From positions 21,895,924 through 21,959,923 of the forward strand of contig NC_053141.1 of assembly GCF_016808335.1 (NCBI RefSeq): a stretch of DNA of 64,000 nucleotides, in the 5' to 3' direction. Position numbers and translations under genes: made by a program. The notes under the pieces are model-generated. The model did not search any database. It saw only the letters and a list, made by a program, of their open reading frames with translations, and was not told the origin of the DNA. Shown piece after piece: positions 1-12,348 of the stretch (position 1 is its first letter; each line of letters opens with the position of its first letter). The DNA comes from Panicum virgatum (lineage: Eukaryota; Streptophyta; Magnoliopsida; Poales; Poaceae).

Positions 1-1032
1 AGTGGATTCTATTGGCCCGAGATGCATGAAGATGCGAAAAGATTTGTTTCAACTTGTCCGGAATGCCAAAGGACGGGGAATATCTCGCAAAGAAATGCCA
101 TGCCATTGAACTACAATTTGCAAATAGATCTATTTGATGTCTGGGGAATCGATTTCATGGGACCATTCGTGAACTCACATGGATTTGAGCATATTTTGGT
201 GATGGTGGACTATGTTCCAAAGTGGGTTGAAGCTATGCCATGTCGGAAGGCATCAACGGAGGAGTCCATAAACATGATTAAATCGGTAATCTTCCCTCGA
301 TATGGTGTCCCAAGAATATTGATAAGCGACGGAGGAACACACTTCACAGGCAGAGACTTTGGTAAATGCTTGAAGAAATTGGGAATTGAACATAGAGTGT
401 CCACTGCTTATCACCCCCAAACAAACGGACAAGCAGAAACTTCGAACAAGCAATTGAAGGATATCTTAAAGAAGACCGTGGTAAAAGGAGGAAAAGATTG
501 GTCGAAGAGACTAGATGATGCATTATGGGCATATCGTACGGCACACAAAACCCCGATTGGTATGACTCCTTATCAATTTGTTTATGGAAAAATATGCCAC
601 TTGCCAGTTGAGCTAGAACATAAGGCATATTGGGCGATGAAGGAGATGAACCTTGATGCGGAAGCCGCTGGAATTAAAAGGAGAATCCAAATAAGCGAAT
701 TGGAGGAGTTAAGATTGAAAGCGTACAATAGTGCATCAATTTACAAAGAAAGGATGAAATGGTGGTACGACAAGCGATTACAAAACAAGGAATTCAAAGA
801 AGGAGACAAGGTCCTACTCTACAATTCAAGATTCAAACTTTTTGGGAAAGGAAAATTACAAAGCAAATGGGATGGACCATACGTCGTACACTCGGTTTCA
901 CCCACGGGAGCGGTGACAATCATGGATGTGAAAGGTGACCAATATGTGGTGAACGGACAGCGACTAAAGGTATTCTTGGAGCCCGACGTCGTACCCCTTC
1001 ATTACATTGACATATACACCATGGAGGAGTAA
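1..1032 (+). CDS. Partial integrase, 3' end of Athila/Tat-like gypsy pol
   Basis: The frame is open from base 1, so the window cuts into a longer pol gene; an internal ATG lies at 22. The product is the C-terminal part of a Ty3/gypsy polyprotein: the CPEC half of the integrase HHCC zinc finger, then the catalytic core with D in [12 protein letters not shown] in SDGGTHF and E in GQAETSNKQ (a D,D-35-E arrangement), then the [11 protein letters not shown] module typical of integrase C-termini. It ends soon after VFLEPD and has no chromodomain, which together with the sequence style points to the Athila/Tat branch. Integrase joins retroelement cDNA to host DNA in the nucleus. No stop or frameshift is visible in this piece. 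The lineage call is by eye. Confidence 0.85.
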   Translation, partial: SGFYWPEMHEDAKRFVSTCPECQRTGNISQRNAMPLNYNLQIDLFDVWGIDFMGPFVNSHGFEHILVMVDYVPKWVEAMPCRKASTEESINMIKSVIFPRYGVPRILISDGGTHFTGRDFGKCLKKLGIEHRVSTAYHPQTNGQAETSNKQLKDILKKTVVKGGKDWSKRLDDALWAYRTAHKTPIGMTPYQFVYGKICHLPVELEHKAYWAMKEMNLDAEAAGIKRRIQISELEELRLKAYNSASIYKERMKWWYDKRLQNKEFKEGDKVLLYNSRFKLFGKGKLQSKWDGPYVVHSVSPTGAVTIMDVKGDQYVVNGQRLKVFLEPDVVPLHYIDIYTMEE

Positions 1033-1453
1033 GCAAAACGTCAAGCCTAACGACGTTAAGCAAGGTAAGTTTGTACATACTCTCTTTTAGATTTTATTTT
1101 CATAGTTTTATTTCTATTCTGGACGAACTTTGAGTAAAACATAGGCTTCTAGTTTATTGATGAGCACCTCAGAAAAAGATGGAGTCCAGGGGGCCGAAAA
1201 ACCCCCTGGGCCGGCCGGCCCAACACCCCTAGGCCGGCCGGCCAAAGCCGCTTCGTGTGCGATTCGGTCTCGATTTTTGGTAGGTACGAGATAAGGAAAT
1301 TTCAAACCTGTGCCTTATAGATTTCACATGCCAAAACCGAAGAGATATTGGACTTCTCGTCCAAGTCTTTTCGGGACTTCAATAGAGGCACGGGTTAGAT
1401 CTATTCTCTCATACTTTTCAATCTATACCACCACCTCGTGAGAGACTTCGACA
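1033..1453 (+). other. Spacer after pol with paired GGCCGGCCGGCC boxes
   Basis: This is the non-coding stretch between integrase and the next reading frame of the same element. It holds two identical 12-base GGCCGGCCGGCC boxes at 1209-1220 and 1232-1243, separated by 11 bases ending in CCTA. Similar paired boxes recur in other elements of the window (see findings). I see no ORF of note here. Confidence 0.6.
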
Positions 1454-2272
1454 ATGGCCGGTCCAGCGAGCGCAAGAGCTATGATTGCAGCAATGGAGAT
1501 TGAGGAGAGGGGCTTGACGCCCGACACCCCCACGCCAAGGACGCCTTGCCCCATCTCGACAACCGGTGCGTAGCCCCTCCTTATTGAAGCAAAGCGATAT
1601 GAAGCGAAGGCCCCTCCGAAGAAATTCAATACTCAAGCAAGGATGAGCGTCGGAGGGAAGGGCCTACAATGGTGCAACGAGAAGCTAGCTCAAGCCCAAA
1701 GGGTGGTCGTCGTCATCAACAGCGATGAAGACGAAGGCGAGAGGCGAGAAGACAAAAAGCCACCCGCGCCTAGGTGTTCCTTGCGCCTCCTCGGAGTCAA
1801 AAGAAAGAACTACATCGAGCACACCCCAGAGCCGAAGGATTATGCGGGGGACAGCGATTGGGAGAGCATCATGAGCCCTGGCTCATGGGGCGCCACCGGT
1901 CGTGACTACGATGATGATTGGCCGGGGTGGGCTGAAGAGGAGAGAAGGGAGGAAGATGACCCCTCCGGAGGTGATAGCGGCAAGAAGAAGAAGGACGACG
2001 ATGAGCCCGAGGACGATAGCCCCAACCGCAGCGGGCATTACTCCGGGTGCTGTTTCAAGTGCCGCAATGAAATTGTGGATCTCTGCGCCACCATCGATAG
2101 GTGTCACGATCGAATCCTGGCAATGGATAGAAGGATGGACGACATCGAGAGCTTGACTGAAAAAGACTACAACTTCCTTGTCCGCAACATAAGGAAGTTA
2201 TTCGGTATGGTCGGAGATCTACAAAAGCAAGGAGGAGGGCGCCCTAGATGCAATTGCCCTAGGTGCCGTTGA
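1454..2272 (+). pseudogene. Extra post-pol ORF of the Athila/Tat-like element, interrupted by one TAG
   Basis: ATG at 1454 opens a frame that hits TAG at 1571-1573 and then stays open in the same frame to the stop at 2272 (an internal ATG at 1643 gives 209 residues). Without the TAG it would be about 272 residues. The product is charged, with a VINSDEDEGE stretch, a central Asp/Glu-rich region (DYDDDWPGW, then KKKKDDDEPEDD) and four cysteines late in the protein (CCFKC and CPRC). Athila and Tat elements often carry an extra ORF after pol, env-like or of unknown role; I do not recognise this one and see no clear signal peptide or membrane segment. The stop could be decay, read-through, or a real boundary. 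Confidence 0.6.
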
Positions 2273-3344
2273 GAACACCGACGAGCGTCACACCCATCTT
2301 TTATATCATTCGACGAGGACGCCGCATAATCTAAGCATGGGGAGAAAGGTGTGACAGCTCGTAGATTGAGTTTTCTTAGTCTTTGTTTAGTCGAAAGTTC
2401 GTCGTGTACGTGTCTTTAATTTCGCATGTGTGAGAGTCATAGTCTAGCGTTGTGTGCTTTATTTTTCGTATGTGTGAGAGTGAGTCTTAAATTAGTGTTG
2501 AGTCATGAAACAAAATAAAAAGAGTCTTTGTTTTTGTTGGATCGTGCATTTTTATTTATGCATTCAGTTTTACTTTATTTTCTTTAAAACAATTGTTCAC
2601 GAGCGTTGTCACGAAATTTAAATCTTATTTGTGGAGCTTAGTAAATTATTCGTCCATGATAATACCCACACTTGAGCTTTGATCTAGCGCTTGGTTTGGA
2701 TTACGCTTGCGAGTAAGGCATGATTTGGAGGACTTTAATTTCATAAAAATAATAAAACCCCTACAAACATAAGGTTGATCAATTTCTTGACAAGTCGAGA
2801 GTAAAATCCTATCACCCACAAGCTATATTCGTTCCACCATAAGCATTGGGTGTGCATTGAGTTGAGTTAGGATTTCTTTCTCTTGGGAGTTTTAATTTCA
2901 AGCAATGATCATGTCCGTATTTTTCATCTCTGAATTGCTAGCCCCGTCAATATTCGGTAATGAGAATTCCTCATTGGAACAACTCATTAGATCTACCGGA
3001 TTCCAAAACCCGAACCCGAGATTTTCTTGTTTATTATCGTCTTCCTTGACCACAACCCAATTATGAGGATACGTTCTGTTTCTCCGCATGATTTGTATAA
3101 AACATAATTTTGGGATGAAGAAAGGAAGGAGTATTCGAAAGATGGACCGAATCCGACCTGGGAAAGCCCCAGGCCGGCCAGCCTACACCTCCTGAGCCAG
3201 CTGGCCTAGGCCTCTCTGGTCTCGGTTCGGGCTCTAAAAATTTAGGGAGACACTTTGGAGATTTTCCTATCTATGTTTTATAGAAAGTGTCCTATGAAAA
3301 GGTTCGGAAAAGAGAAGAAAAATTCGGAAGAAAGAAGGAAAAGA

Positions 3345-3416
<72 letters not shown>

Positions 3417-4135
3417 AAGAAAAAAAGAATAAATGAAGGGATTCTATGGTTAGAGAAGTGCAAAGAGATATCACCTTGTTGTTTGAACAATATCCTCAAT
3501 TCCAACCATGTGCAATCCGACAACTAGGACGATGCTTGTGCCTTGAAGTCAATCTTTTTGTATGCCTTTGCACATGTCCACCATTCTAAATCTTCTTACC
3601 CTTGAACCCTTTAAATTATGGAGAAACTCTCATGATCATTGGCTCGGAAGGTAAGCAACCATTAGAAGGTTTTCTTAATTTGACAATATATGTATATACT
3701 TTGCTAAGCCTCACCTATAGCCCCACTTTATACTCGAGAGAATTTCGGGAGATGAGAGCTTGCAAATAAAAATAGGATAGCCACTTATATTGAGAGACAT
3801 GAAAGGACTTGTGCAAGAATTTTTGGTCTAACCTTTGTTGCAGGGTATTTTGCTTCTAAAACCTAAAAAAAAATAAAAAAAACCTCCAAGGATGGCAAGA
3901 AAAGCAAGTGTTGTCGATATTCAAGTTGCCGGCTAAAGGTAAGAGTTGTGGAGTAATATTGGATGAGTTTTTGAACGCCCATGATATGATTATCCTTGTT
4001 GCTCCTCTGACCTTTGTTTGAAGAAATATTGTTAGACTTATTTGCATAAGTAAATTTTGCAGTTTGAGAACTCTCGAGCAACCCATGGAAGGACTTGATG
4101 ATTTGATTTGCTCGAGGACGAGCAAAAGCTAAGCA
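2273..4135 (+). other. Long 3' untranslated region of the + strand Athila/Tat-like element
   Basis: AT-rich non-coding sequence between the extra ORF and the polypurine tract. It contains a second, degenerate GGCCGGCC pair around 3172-3215, an AAT microsatellite, and the run GAGGACGAGCAAAAGCTAAG just before the purine tract. The same lead-in, with one base changed, precedes the purine tract at 25117. I see no credible gene; small ORFs here are scattered and lack known motifs. Confidence 0.6.
3345..3413. repeat. (AAT)23 microsatellite
   Basis: Twenty-three uninterrupted AAT units (69 bases) inside the 3' UTR. The poly-Asn or poly-Tyr/Leu ORFs it produces are artefacts. Perfect purity suggests recent expansion. 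Confidence 0.97.
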
Positions 4136-4144
4136 TGGGGGGAA
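4136..4144 (+). other. Polypurine tract
   Basis: A purine run (GGGGGGAA preceded by AT) lies directly before the LTR start TGTTGG. This is where plus-strand DNA synthesis primes in LTR retrotransposons. Confidence 0.75.
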
Positions 4145-4511
4145 TGTTGGCGCTCCTTAAGTACTCATTTTATTATACAATTAGGAGAGGTTTTGGTAAT
4201 TTCTTTGGGGTGATTCATGTGCTAACCCGCCACTTGGCACCCGAATTTGACCGTTTTCGATTTTGTCCAGGATTTTGGAGCATGTTGCATTTTGACAGGA
4301 AATTGGACATTTTCGGAGATGTTTTGACACATTGTTACAACTGGGCTAAGATGAGGAATCAGAGAAAGAGGCCACACGCAAAAGATGGGACCGAAAGGGG
4401 CTAGAAAGATGGGACCGTGGATTGATAAACCTTGGGGGAATACTCTAAGGGAAAAGCTACACGATCCGTGCCCTTGCGGTACGTAAATTGGCGCTTTAAG
4501 AAGCATCAACA
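4145..4511 (+). repeat. 3' LTR of the + strand Athila/Tat-like element, short or internally deleted
   Basis: Starts TGTTGGCGCTCCTTAAG right after the purine tract and ends GCATCAACA, giving TG...CA termini. At 367 bp it is much shorter than the related ~1.4-1.5 kb LTRs at 21342-22900 and 25125-41996, but its tail (AATACTC then ACTTGCGG-like sequence near 4440-4480) resembles the tail of the LTR ending at 41996. It may therefore carry a large internal deletion. I see no TATA element like those of its relatives. Confidence 0.6.
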
Positions 4512-5020
4512 GCAGCGGGAAAGGAATCTCGGCGGGCTCGCCGGTGATCTCGGGTGCGAGGTAGCCAGAGAAGCTACAGGCGGGGCCGAGCTATTAGACT
4601 CAAGGAAAGAAAGGAAGGGCGCGGGCGTGCGCTGCGCGCCGCTGGAGGCGCGGCTGACAAGCGGGCCCGCCCTGTCAGTCGGGGATGCGCGTCGCGGGCG
4701 AGTGGGAGCACGGGAGCGTGGGCGCTGGGCTGCGGGAGCGCACGGAGAGAGGGAGCTGGGCCGCGGCACGTGGGCCGGTGCGTTAGAGAAAGGGCCGAGC
4801 GGGAAAGGGAAGGAGTGGGAGCGGGCTGGGCCGCCGGGGTGAGGAGGTGGGCCGGTGCGGGAAAGAAGAAGAGGAGGAATGGGCCGGCCGGGTTTGGGCT
4901 TGGGTTTTCTAATTCCTTTCCTTCTCTATTTCCAAACTACACCCAAATCTATTTTGAATTCAAATAAACTTTGAACTCAACTCCTATGCACTCAAACAAA
5001 ATAAAGCCATGCACCAACAT
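4512..5020 (-). mobile_element. Remnant of an old Tekay-type LTR, left piece
   Basis: GC-rich sequence with several GGGCC boxes, then an AT-rich tail containing TTTGAATTCAAA-like sequence and GCACCAACAT. The tail matches the corresponding part of other Tekay LTRs in the window. The continuation, AGCATGAATGC and onward to GGGTGTTACA, lies at 16891-17051 on the far side of element A. The two pieces are one older LTR into which element A inserted. The left part of the remnant (U5, R and leader exons) is missing, so the LTR was already truncated or was later eroded. Confidence 0.7.
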
Positions 5021-8000
5021 TGTAACACCCGGTTTATAAAAGGACATAAACCGAGCAATCATATACGTGCCAGGATCAAGTAACACGTATATACAACAGA
5101 ATGAACAGTATATCATAGCACATATCACGTAAAAAGATATAATAAAGCGAATACGAATGTTATTTATTACATTTATGACAAAAATGTCTGATACAGCGGA
5201 AGCGAAGTACAAAATACGATAAAGACTCTCCGAAGATGAGCAGGGCGCCACAGGGACGTCGACTGGGAGACGAACACCTAGAAGTCCTCGTAGTCCTGGT
5301 AGCACTGGACGAACTCCCTCGAGTCGGCAGGAACTAAGCAGCAGTAGCGTAGCCAAGAGGAAAAAGTAGAGAAGAGGCAAGAGTGAGTACACAACTTGTA
5401 CTCAACAAGTATAACACAAACTATGAGGCTCTAAGGTTGGCTGACTGACTGCATTAGCTTTTAAGTCTTGGCAAAATTTTATTAAAGCTATTTACTACGA
5501 GTTGATGAATTACCATTAACCCAGTTACATAGTAATTAATCAGAATTAATTAAGAAACTACTGAGAACCAAACCAAAACCAAGCCACCAAGGTAACCCCG
5601 AGAAGCACCTCCCTCGTCGGAAGGAGATAACTCCACTAATCAAAAGGAGGATCTGGGCCGCTCATAACCGTGAGCACGGCTAGTATACCAGTTTTACACT
5701 CTGCAGAGGTGGCACATCTTTACCCACAAGTCGTGAGCTACGCTAGAGGTTCATCACACTTCCTTAGGTGAGATGACTAGCGACTCACTACGAGGCCGTT
5801 ACAAAGAATCTCGTTGGTAAGGCGTAACCGCGAGAGTTAGGTCAGCGACGATGGGGCCCACCTCCGGGGGTACAAGCACAGGAGCGCAATCCAAGCACAG
5901 ACCAAGCCAGAGGAGCAGGGACCATTGAAGCTTACTACTCTTGCCCCGCAGGTAAGTTACTCCAAACCAAAAAGACCTAATTAGTAAGCCAAGTCTATCC
6001 CATTCTAGCCTTGTGGTAGCGCTGTTGTCCCAGGTTGTCGCTCTATGAACCGGTCCTTATGGAGAGTGGCCAACCAAGCACTAAACACCGTGCTGGCCCC
6101 CTAAACCATGTTTCTACAAAAACCATCTTTTAACAAGACGTGAGCCACTCATCCACACAGAGGGCCACTCTCAGAATTAAATTCAAGTAAACCATTAATC
6201 AAATTAATTAAAAAGGACCAGAGTGTGTTATAGCGCAGCAACCTAGCACAACTAACCAAAATGCAACCCAAAGGTATATATAAAGGATATAAAGTGGCTA
6301 GGAAAGTCCTTATAGGCATACATTATTAAAATGCAGTATGTAAATGTATTTAAAAGTGATGGGTTGTTCATGTTACACTTGCCTTCCTCGTACTGCTCTG
6401 GCTGCTGCTCAAACTGCTCGGAAGACGGCTGCTCCGGGTACTGGTACTGGGGCTCCTCAGATGGATCAATGTCTACTCACGAACACATGGCCAAAACAAT
6501 GCACAATAATAAGCATACAAGCAAACACTAACAAAAACTAAGAAACAGTACATCAATACATAAAAACAGCACACTAAACTAGTCTAAAGCTATTCTACGC
6601 GTTACAACGATCGCGTGGACATAAAGAACGCCTAAAACGGAGCTAAAACGCATAATCTAGGCTAAAAACAAGGTTCAGGGGCTTATCTGCGAGAAAAACT
6701 AAGCTACAGGGGGTTTTCTGCAAAAACCGAGGGCTAAAACATAATTAAACTAAAGCTTCAGGGTCTAACTTGCAAAAACTTCAAGCCTGGACTGCGGGTT
6801 CTATTTCCAAAGAGCTCAGGGGGCTAAGTGTTAAAACCTGGACCTAAACCTAATCATTTTTCAATGCGCTAGGACTGCGGGTTTATTTCAATAAAACCCA
6901 GGGGCTCTTTATGAAGATTGCCAGGCTGAAGGGGTACGCGCCGATCTGGATCGTTGGATCCAGATCTGATGGCCTGGGTTTTAAGGGCGCTGGATCTAAT
7001 CGTGGCCGTTGCAAACGGATCAGGCGGTCCAGGGCAAAGGGGTGCGGGGGGCGGCGGCGGAAGGCGCCGGCGGCGTGCTCCCGCGGCGGCGCAGCGCCGG
7101 AGAAGGCGAAACTGGCGTTCCAGAGCTCGAAACGGGGTGCCGCTTGGCCTGGGAGGGAGCTAGTGGCACGTGTAAACTTCCTATGGGGTTGTTGGGGTTC
7201 TGAGAGGCCTGGAGCGTGGATGGCAAGGGCTGGGGCGGCTCTGCGCCATGGCGAGACTCGCCGGCGCGGACCGCAACGGCGGCCAGGGGCCAGCTGTGAA
7301 CTACGGGCTGAACTAGCTAGCGCAAAAGCAAGATAGGGCCGGGATAGTGCTCACCGAAGCTTGAAATCAAGCAAGGAGGACGTGGAGGGGTGTTGTCGTC
7401 GATGGCGACGCTGACCGGCGGCGAGGCGGGTCGAAATTCCGGGTGAAGCGCGGTGCAACTGGCTGAGGAGATGATCGGGGGTGCTCCAGGAACTCAGACG
7501 GGGCTCCGGTGGGGGTTCTCGGTGGCCGTGGAACAGCAGAGCGGCGAGGGCACGGCGGCGCGGGGCTCTGCTCCGCTCGGAGCTCGGAGGGCAGCGGCTA
7601 GGGTTTGTTGGGGTGCTGTGGATGGGAGCAGGGAGGTCCGCGGGGTGGTTTAAAGAGGGCGCCGGGATCTCGGCGTGCGCGCTCAAGAAGGAAACTGGTG
7701 GGGTTCTCGGGCGGGGATCACGGCTGGCCGTTGCGCGGCCGGGAGAGGTGGGGAAGACGGGCCTGGCCAGGCGGGCCCGGGCGGTCAGCGAAAGTGGGGG
7801 TCGGGCGAGCGGGGGCGTGCGCTCTGCGGCGTGAGGCGCCGGGCTGGCTGACGGGTGGGCCCGACTGGGATGGTGCGTCGCGCGCTGCGGAGTGGGGGGG
7901 AGCGGGCTGAGCGGCGACGCGGGGTAGGCCGGCCTGCGGGGCGTGAGGAGATGGGCCGCGCTGGCGCGAGCGCGCGTGCTGGGCCGAGGTGACGGTGCTG

Positions 8001-8368
8001 GGGCGGCACAGGGAAAAGGAGAGGGGAGAGGGGTCCGGGCCTTGGTTTGGTTTGGGCCGGGATCTTGGGTTGAGCTGGGTTTTGGGCTGGGTTCCCTTTC
8101 TATTAACTCTTCTATTTCCATTCTATTTCTCACTCAAGCTCAACTATTTGAATTCAAAAGAAATTTTGAATTCAAACCCCTATGAAATCAAACAATTAAA
8201 ACAATGCATCAGCATGAATGCATCAACAAAGTTAAACCTAAGAAAATTTTAATTACTTGTGAAACAAAAACTAGATTAAATGCAAGACTAACACAATAAA
8301 CCTTAGAAAATTAAATAAAGCCAATTAAATTTATTAATAAAAGCTGGAATTTAAATTAGGGTGTTACA
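5021..8368 (-). repeat. 3' LTR of element A
   Basis: 3348 bp. In element orientation it runs from the AT-rich start through a GC-rich promoter block to the conserved leader exons. Landmarks on the minus strand: TTTAAA at 7649-7654, telo-box-like AAACCCTAG at 7598-7606, donor GTGAGC at 7349-7354, 90-nt exon at 6383-6472, and final 56-nt exon at 5278-5333. Long GC-rich ORFs (for example 7351-8133) are a side effect of base composition. Confidence 0.93.
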
Positions 8369-8370
8369 GA

Positions 8371-8382
8371 CCCTACCCCCTT
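8371..8382 (-). other. Polypurine tract of element A
   Basis: AAGGGGGTAGGG on the minus strand, two bases from the 3' LTR. The same tract is found in elements C and D. Confidence 0.85.
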
Positions 8383-8404
8383 AAAGAAATCTCGTCCCCG
8401 AGAT

Positions 8405-11400
8405 TTAGCTGGGCTGGCTAGCAAAGAGATCTGGATATGTCTTCTTCAACTCATCTTCTCGCTCCCAAGTAGCCTCAGCTTCACTGTGATGACTCCACTG
8501 AACTCTGCACATCTTGATGCGCTTGTTCCGAGTAACCCTCTCTGATGTCTCCAGAATCTTCATCGGATGCTCGGTATAAGTCAGATCTTCCTACACATCT
8601 ACTCCATCCAGTGGTGCCTGCTCCTCGGGTACTCGCAAACACCTCTTCAGCTGAGATATATGGAAGACATCATGAACTCCCGAGAGGCTGAGAGGTAACT
8701 CCAGGCGATAAGCAACTTCGCCTTTCTGCTCTAGCACCTTGAATGGCCCCACATACCGAGGTGCTAACTTCCATTTGACATTGAATCTGCGGATTCCTCT
8801 CATCGGAGACACCTTCAGATACACATAATCACCGACACTGAAAGTCAGGTCTCTCCGTTTGCCATCTGCATAGCTCTTTTGCCTGCTCTGTGCAATCCTC
8901 AGATTTTCTCGCACAGCCTGAACCATCTGCTCTGCATCATCTATGATCTCAGGACCAAAGAGCTGCTTCTCACCAATCTGATCCCAATAGAGAGGAGTCC
9001 TGCACTTTCTGCCATACAATGCCTCGAAGGGGGACTTCTTCAGACTGGCCTGATAGCTGTTGTTATATGAGAACTCAGCATAAGACAGGCACTTATCCCA
9101 ACTAGTACCGTACTGAATAGCACAAGCTCTCAGCATATCCTCCAACACTTGGTTGGTTCTCTCTGTCTGCCCATCTGTCTGAGGGTGATAAGCCGTACTG
9201 AAACGCAGCTTCGTATCCAACGAATCATGGAGCTGCTCCCAGAACCGAGAAGTGAACTGAGACCCTCTGTCAGATATGATCTTCTTGGGCACACCATGCA
9301 AGCAGACAATCCGAGATATGTACAACTCTGCAAGTCTAGCACCAGAGTAAGTAGTGTTCACTGGAATGAAGTGAGCAACCTTCGTCAATCGATCCACTAC
9401 TACCCATATGGACTTGTACCCTTTCTGAGTACGAGGCAATCCAACAATGAAGTCCATAGTGATTTCCTCCCATTTCCACTCTGGAATCTTCAAAGGCTGT
9501 AACAGACCTGCTGGCCTCTGATGCTCAGCCTTGACACGCTGATAGGTGTCACAAATAGCCACGTACTCTGCCACTGAACGCTTCATTCCATACCACCAGA
9601 AACGTTCCTTCAGATCATAATACATCTTCGTGCTGCCCGGATGAATAGAATAAGCTGTATCATGGGCCTCACTCAGAATCAACTTCCGAAGATCCTTCAC
9701 ATCTGGCACACAGATCTGGTTCTTGTACCACAAGGTACCCTGATCATCCTCTCTGAAATGAGGAGCCTTGCCCTTCTTGAGCAACTCACGAATCTCCTGC
9801 AGCTTCTCATCATCTTTTTGATGCTGCCTGATCTCTGACTCTAGAGTCGGTACTGCCTCGAATGCTGCACTGGAAGTATGATGCAAGAAGCCCAGACTCA
9901 TCTGCTCGAACTCTTCGCATAACTCTGGAGGCATCTGGAAAGCCACGGCCATGTTGACATAGCTTCTCCTGCTCAAAGCATCTGCTACAACATTGGCCTT
10001 GCCCGGATGATAGTGAATCTCCAGGTCATAATCCTTGACCAACTCTAGCCATCTCCTCTGCCGCATGTTCAGCTCATTCTGCGTGAAAATATACTTGAGG
10101 CTCTTGTGATCAGTGTAGATATCACACCGCTGCCCATACAAGTAATGCCTCCAAATCTTCAGAGCATGGAAAACTGCGGCTAACTCAAGATCATGAGTAG
10201 GATAGTTCAGCTCATGCCGACGTAACTGCCGTGAGGCATAAGCAATCACTCTGCCCTCCTGCATCAGAACACACCCAAGACCATCCTTCGAAGCATCACA
10301 ATATACCGTGAACCTCTTCGTCTGGACTGGCAGAGTCAGGACTGGCGCCGTAGTCAACCTTTTCTTCAGCTCATCAAATGCCCTCTGACGCTCATCAGTC
10401 CACACGAAAGCCACATTTTTCTCCAGCAAAGAAGTCAAAGGCTTCACGATCTTGGAGAAATTCTCAATGAACCTCCGATAATATCCAGCTAAGCCCAAGA
10501 ATGACCTGATTTCCTTCACTGTCTGCGGTGTCTCCCACTCTAGCACATCCTTCACCTTGCTCGGATCAACAGCAATGCCTCCCTGAGAGATAACATGACC
10601 GAGGAATGGAACCTCGTCAATCCAGAACCCGCACTTGCTGAACTTGGCATACAACTGATGCTCTCTCAGTCTCTGCAACACGAGCCTCAAATGCTCCTCA
10701 TGCTCTTCCTCTGTCTTGGAGAAGATCAGAATATCATCAATGAAAATCACCACAAAGACATCCAGATAATCCATGAAGACCATGTTCATCAGATGCATGA
10801 AGAAAGCCGGGGCATTAGTCAAGCCGAAGGACATGACTGTATACTCATATAGCCCATACTTGTAGGTGAATGCCGTCTTCAGAATATCCCCAGGACGGAT
10901 CCTCAGCTGAAAATAGCCCGAGCGAAGATCAATCTTCGAGCATATACGAGCACCTTGAAGCAAATCAAAGATATCCTCAATACGGGGCAGTGGATGCTTG
11001 TTCTTGATAGTGACTGCATTCAGCTCCCGATAATCCACACACATCCTCTTCGAGCCATCCTTCTTATCTACCAGCAACAATGGAAAAGCCCAAGGAGAGA
11101 AGCTGCGACGGATATAGCCCTTGGCTAGCAACTCATCAATAGATTTCTTGACTTCCTCATGCTCTATAGGTGCCATACGGTAGGGCCGCTTTGCAATAGG
11201 AGCTGTGCCAGGCAAGAGATCAATACAAAACTCAATGGCGCGTTCAGGCGGCATACCTGGCAGATCATCCAGAAAGACATCCGGGAATTCAGACACCACG
11301 CGAATACCGTCCGTGGGTCTAGCCTCCATCTGATGAAGAAATCCAGAAGGCTCTACTGCACTGATAACAACCTCTTGGCCACTAGAAGCTGATAGCAAGA

Positions 11401-12348
11401 CTGTCCTCTGAGCACAATCTATCCGGACTCCCCACTTGGCCAGAGTCTCCATTCCCAGAATGACATCAATGCCCTTGTTGTCTAGCACCATCAGATCAGT
11501 ACAGAACTCTACTCCCCTCAAAGAAACACTGACTCTCGGACAGTAAGTGTCAGACCTCAGCTGTCCTCCCGGTGAAGATACTAACAGGCACCTCTTTAAT
11601 GTGCTAGTATGAATACCATGATGCTCGACAAAAGACTGAGTAATGAAGGAATGCGTAGCACCAGTATCAAAAAGCACTGTAGCTAGATATGAATTAACCA
11701 TGAACGTACCAATAACCACGTTGGGAGCCTCGGCCGCTGACTCGGCCGTCACGTGGTTCACTCTGCCCTGAAGTGGCGCCCTGGGCTGAGTTGGGCGCCC
11801 CTGCTGTCCCGCCTGCGCCTTCCGGGGGCAAGCGTTGGCGTAGTGCCCCGGCTAGCCGCAGTGAAAGCAGGTGTGGGGGGTCCCTGAGCCTGCTGTCCGG
11901 TAGGAGCTGCCGGACGTGGAGCCTGCGGTGCCGGTGGAGCAGCACGAGCCGGAGGTGCCGGTAACCTCTGGCCCTGCCCCGCCTGCTGCTACTGTCGAGG
12001 CGGGTACTGCTGTGGTGGCCTCTACTGGTACTGCTGAGGAGGCCGGTACTGAGGCTGCTGGTACTGCTGGGGCGGCTGGAGGCGTGGACGAGTGTTGCTG
12101 CGGGAAGCAACGGGGACAATCTTCCTCTTCTTGTCCTCCATCTCCAAGTGCTTGCGCTCAGTGTTGAGCGCGCTGTCAACCAGATGGTTGAAGTCATCGA
12201 AGCGGAGGTTGAGCAGCGCGTACTGGAGGTAGTCCTCAAGGCCCTCCATGAAGTGCTCCTGCTTCTTGCGGTCATCCGCAACATCGGCAGGGGCGTAGCG
12301 AGCGAGCTGAAGAAAGCGATCACGGTACTCTGTGACCGACATAGTCCC
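8405..12348 (-). pseudogene. gag (second exon)-pol of element A, inactivated
   Basis: Homologous to the intact reading frames of C and D. From the intron end it encodes the rest of Gag, a CX2CX4HX4C zinc knuckle, protease (DTGATHSF), RT (FIDDILIF), RNase H ([10 protein letters not shown]) and integrase. Damage visible: a one-base deletion near 11870-11880; TAG at 11852-11854 inside the zinc knuckle (CAG in C and D); TAG at 8591-8593 where C and D have CAG, which cuts off the C-terminal chromodomain; and Tyr in place of the second Cys of the integrase CDTC motif. The 1056-residue frame 8591-11761 between these lesions remains open and includes protease through integrase. Two of the stops fit C-to-T change at a CAG. 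Confidence 0.88.

Noticed and set aside
3255..3527. ORF with a long poly-Asn run
   Set aside because: Created by the AAT microsatellite; no domain, and mirror ORFs (poly-Tyr, poly-Leu) exist on the other strand.
6331..6541. Plus strand ORFs of about 65 codons at the 90-nt exon (also 14854, 26904 and antisense to 31543)
   Set aside because: They run antisense to the proposed leader exon and simply mirror its conservation; no independent support.
7351..8133. 260-codon ORF in the GC-rich LTR block (also 15873-16655, 27863-28732, 47428-47916, 30014-30679 and others)
   Set aside because: Open frames occur on both strands and several frames at once, the products are low-complexity Pro/Arg/Ala/Gly, and the frames are not kept between LTR types. 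Best explained by high GC content.
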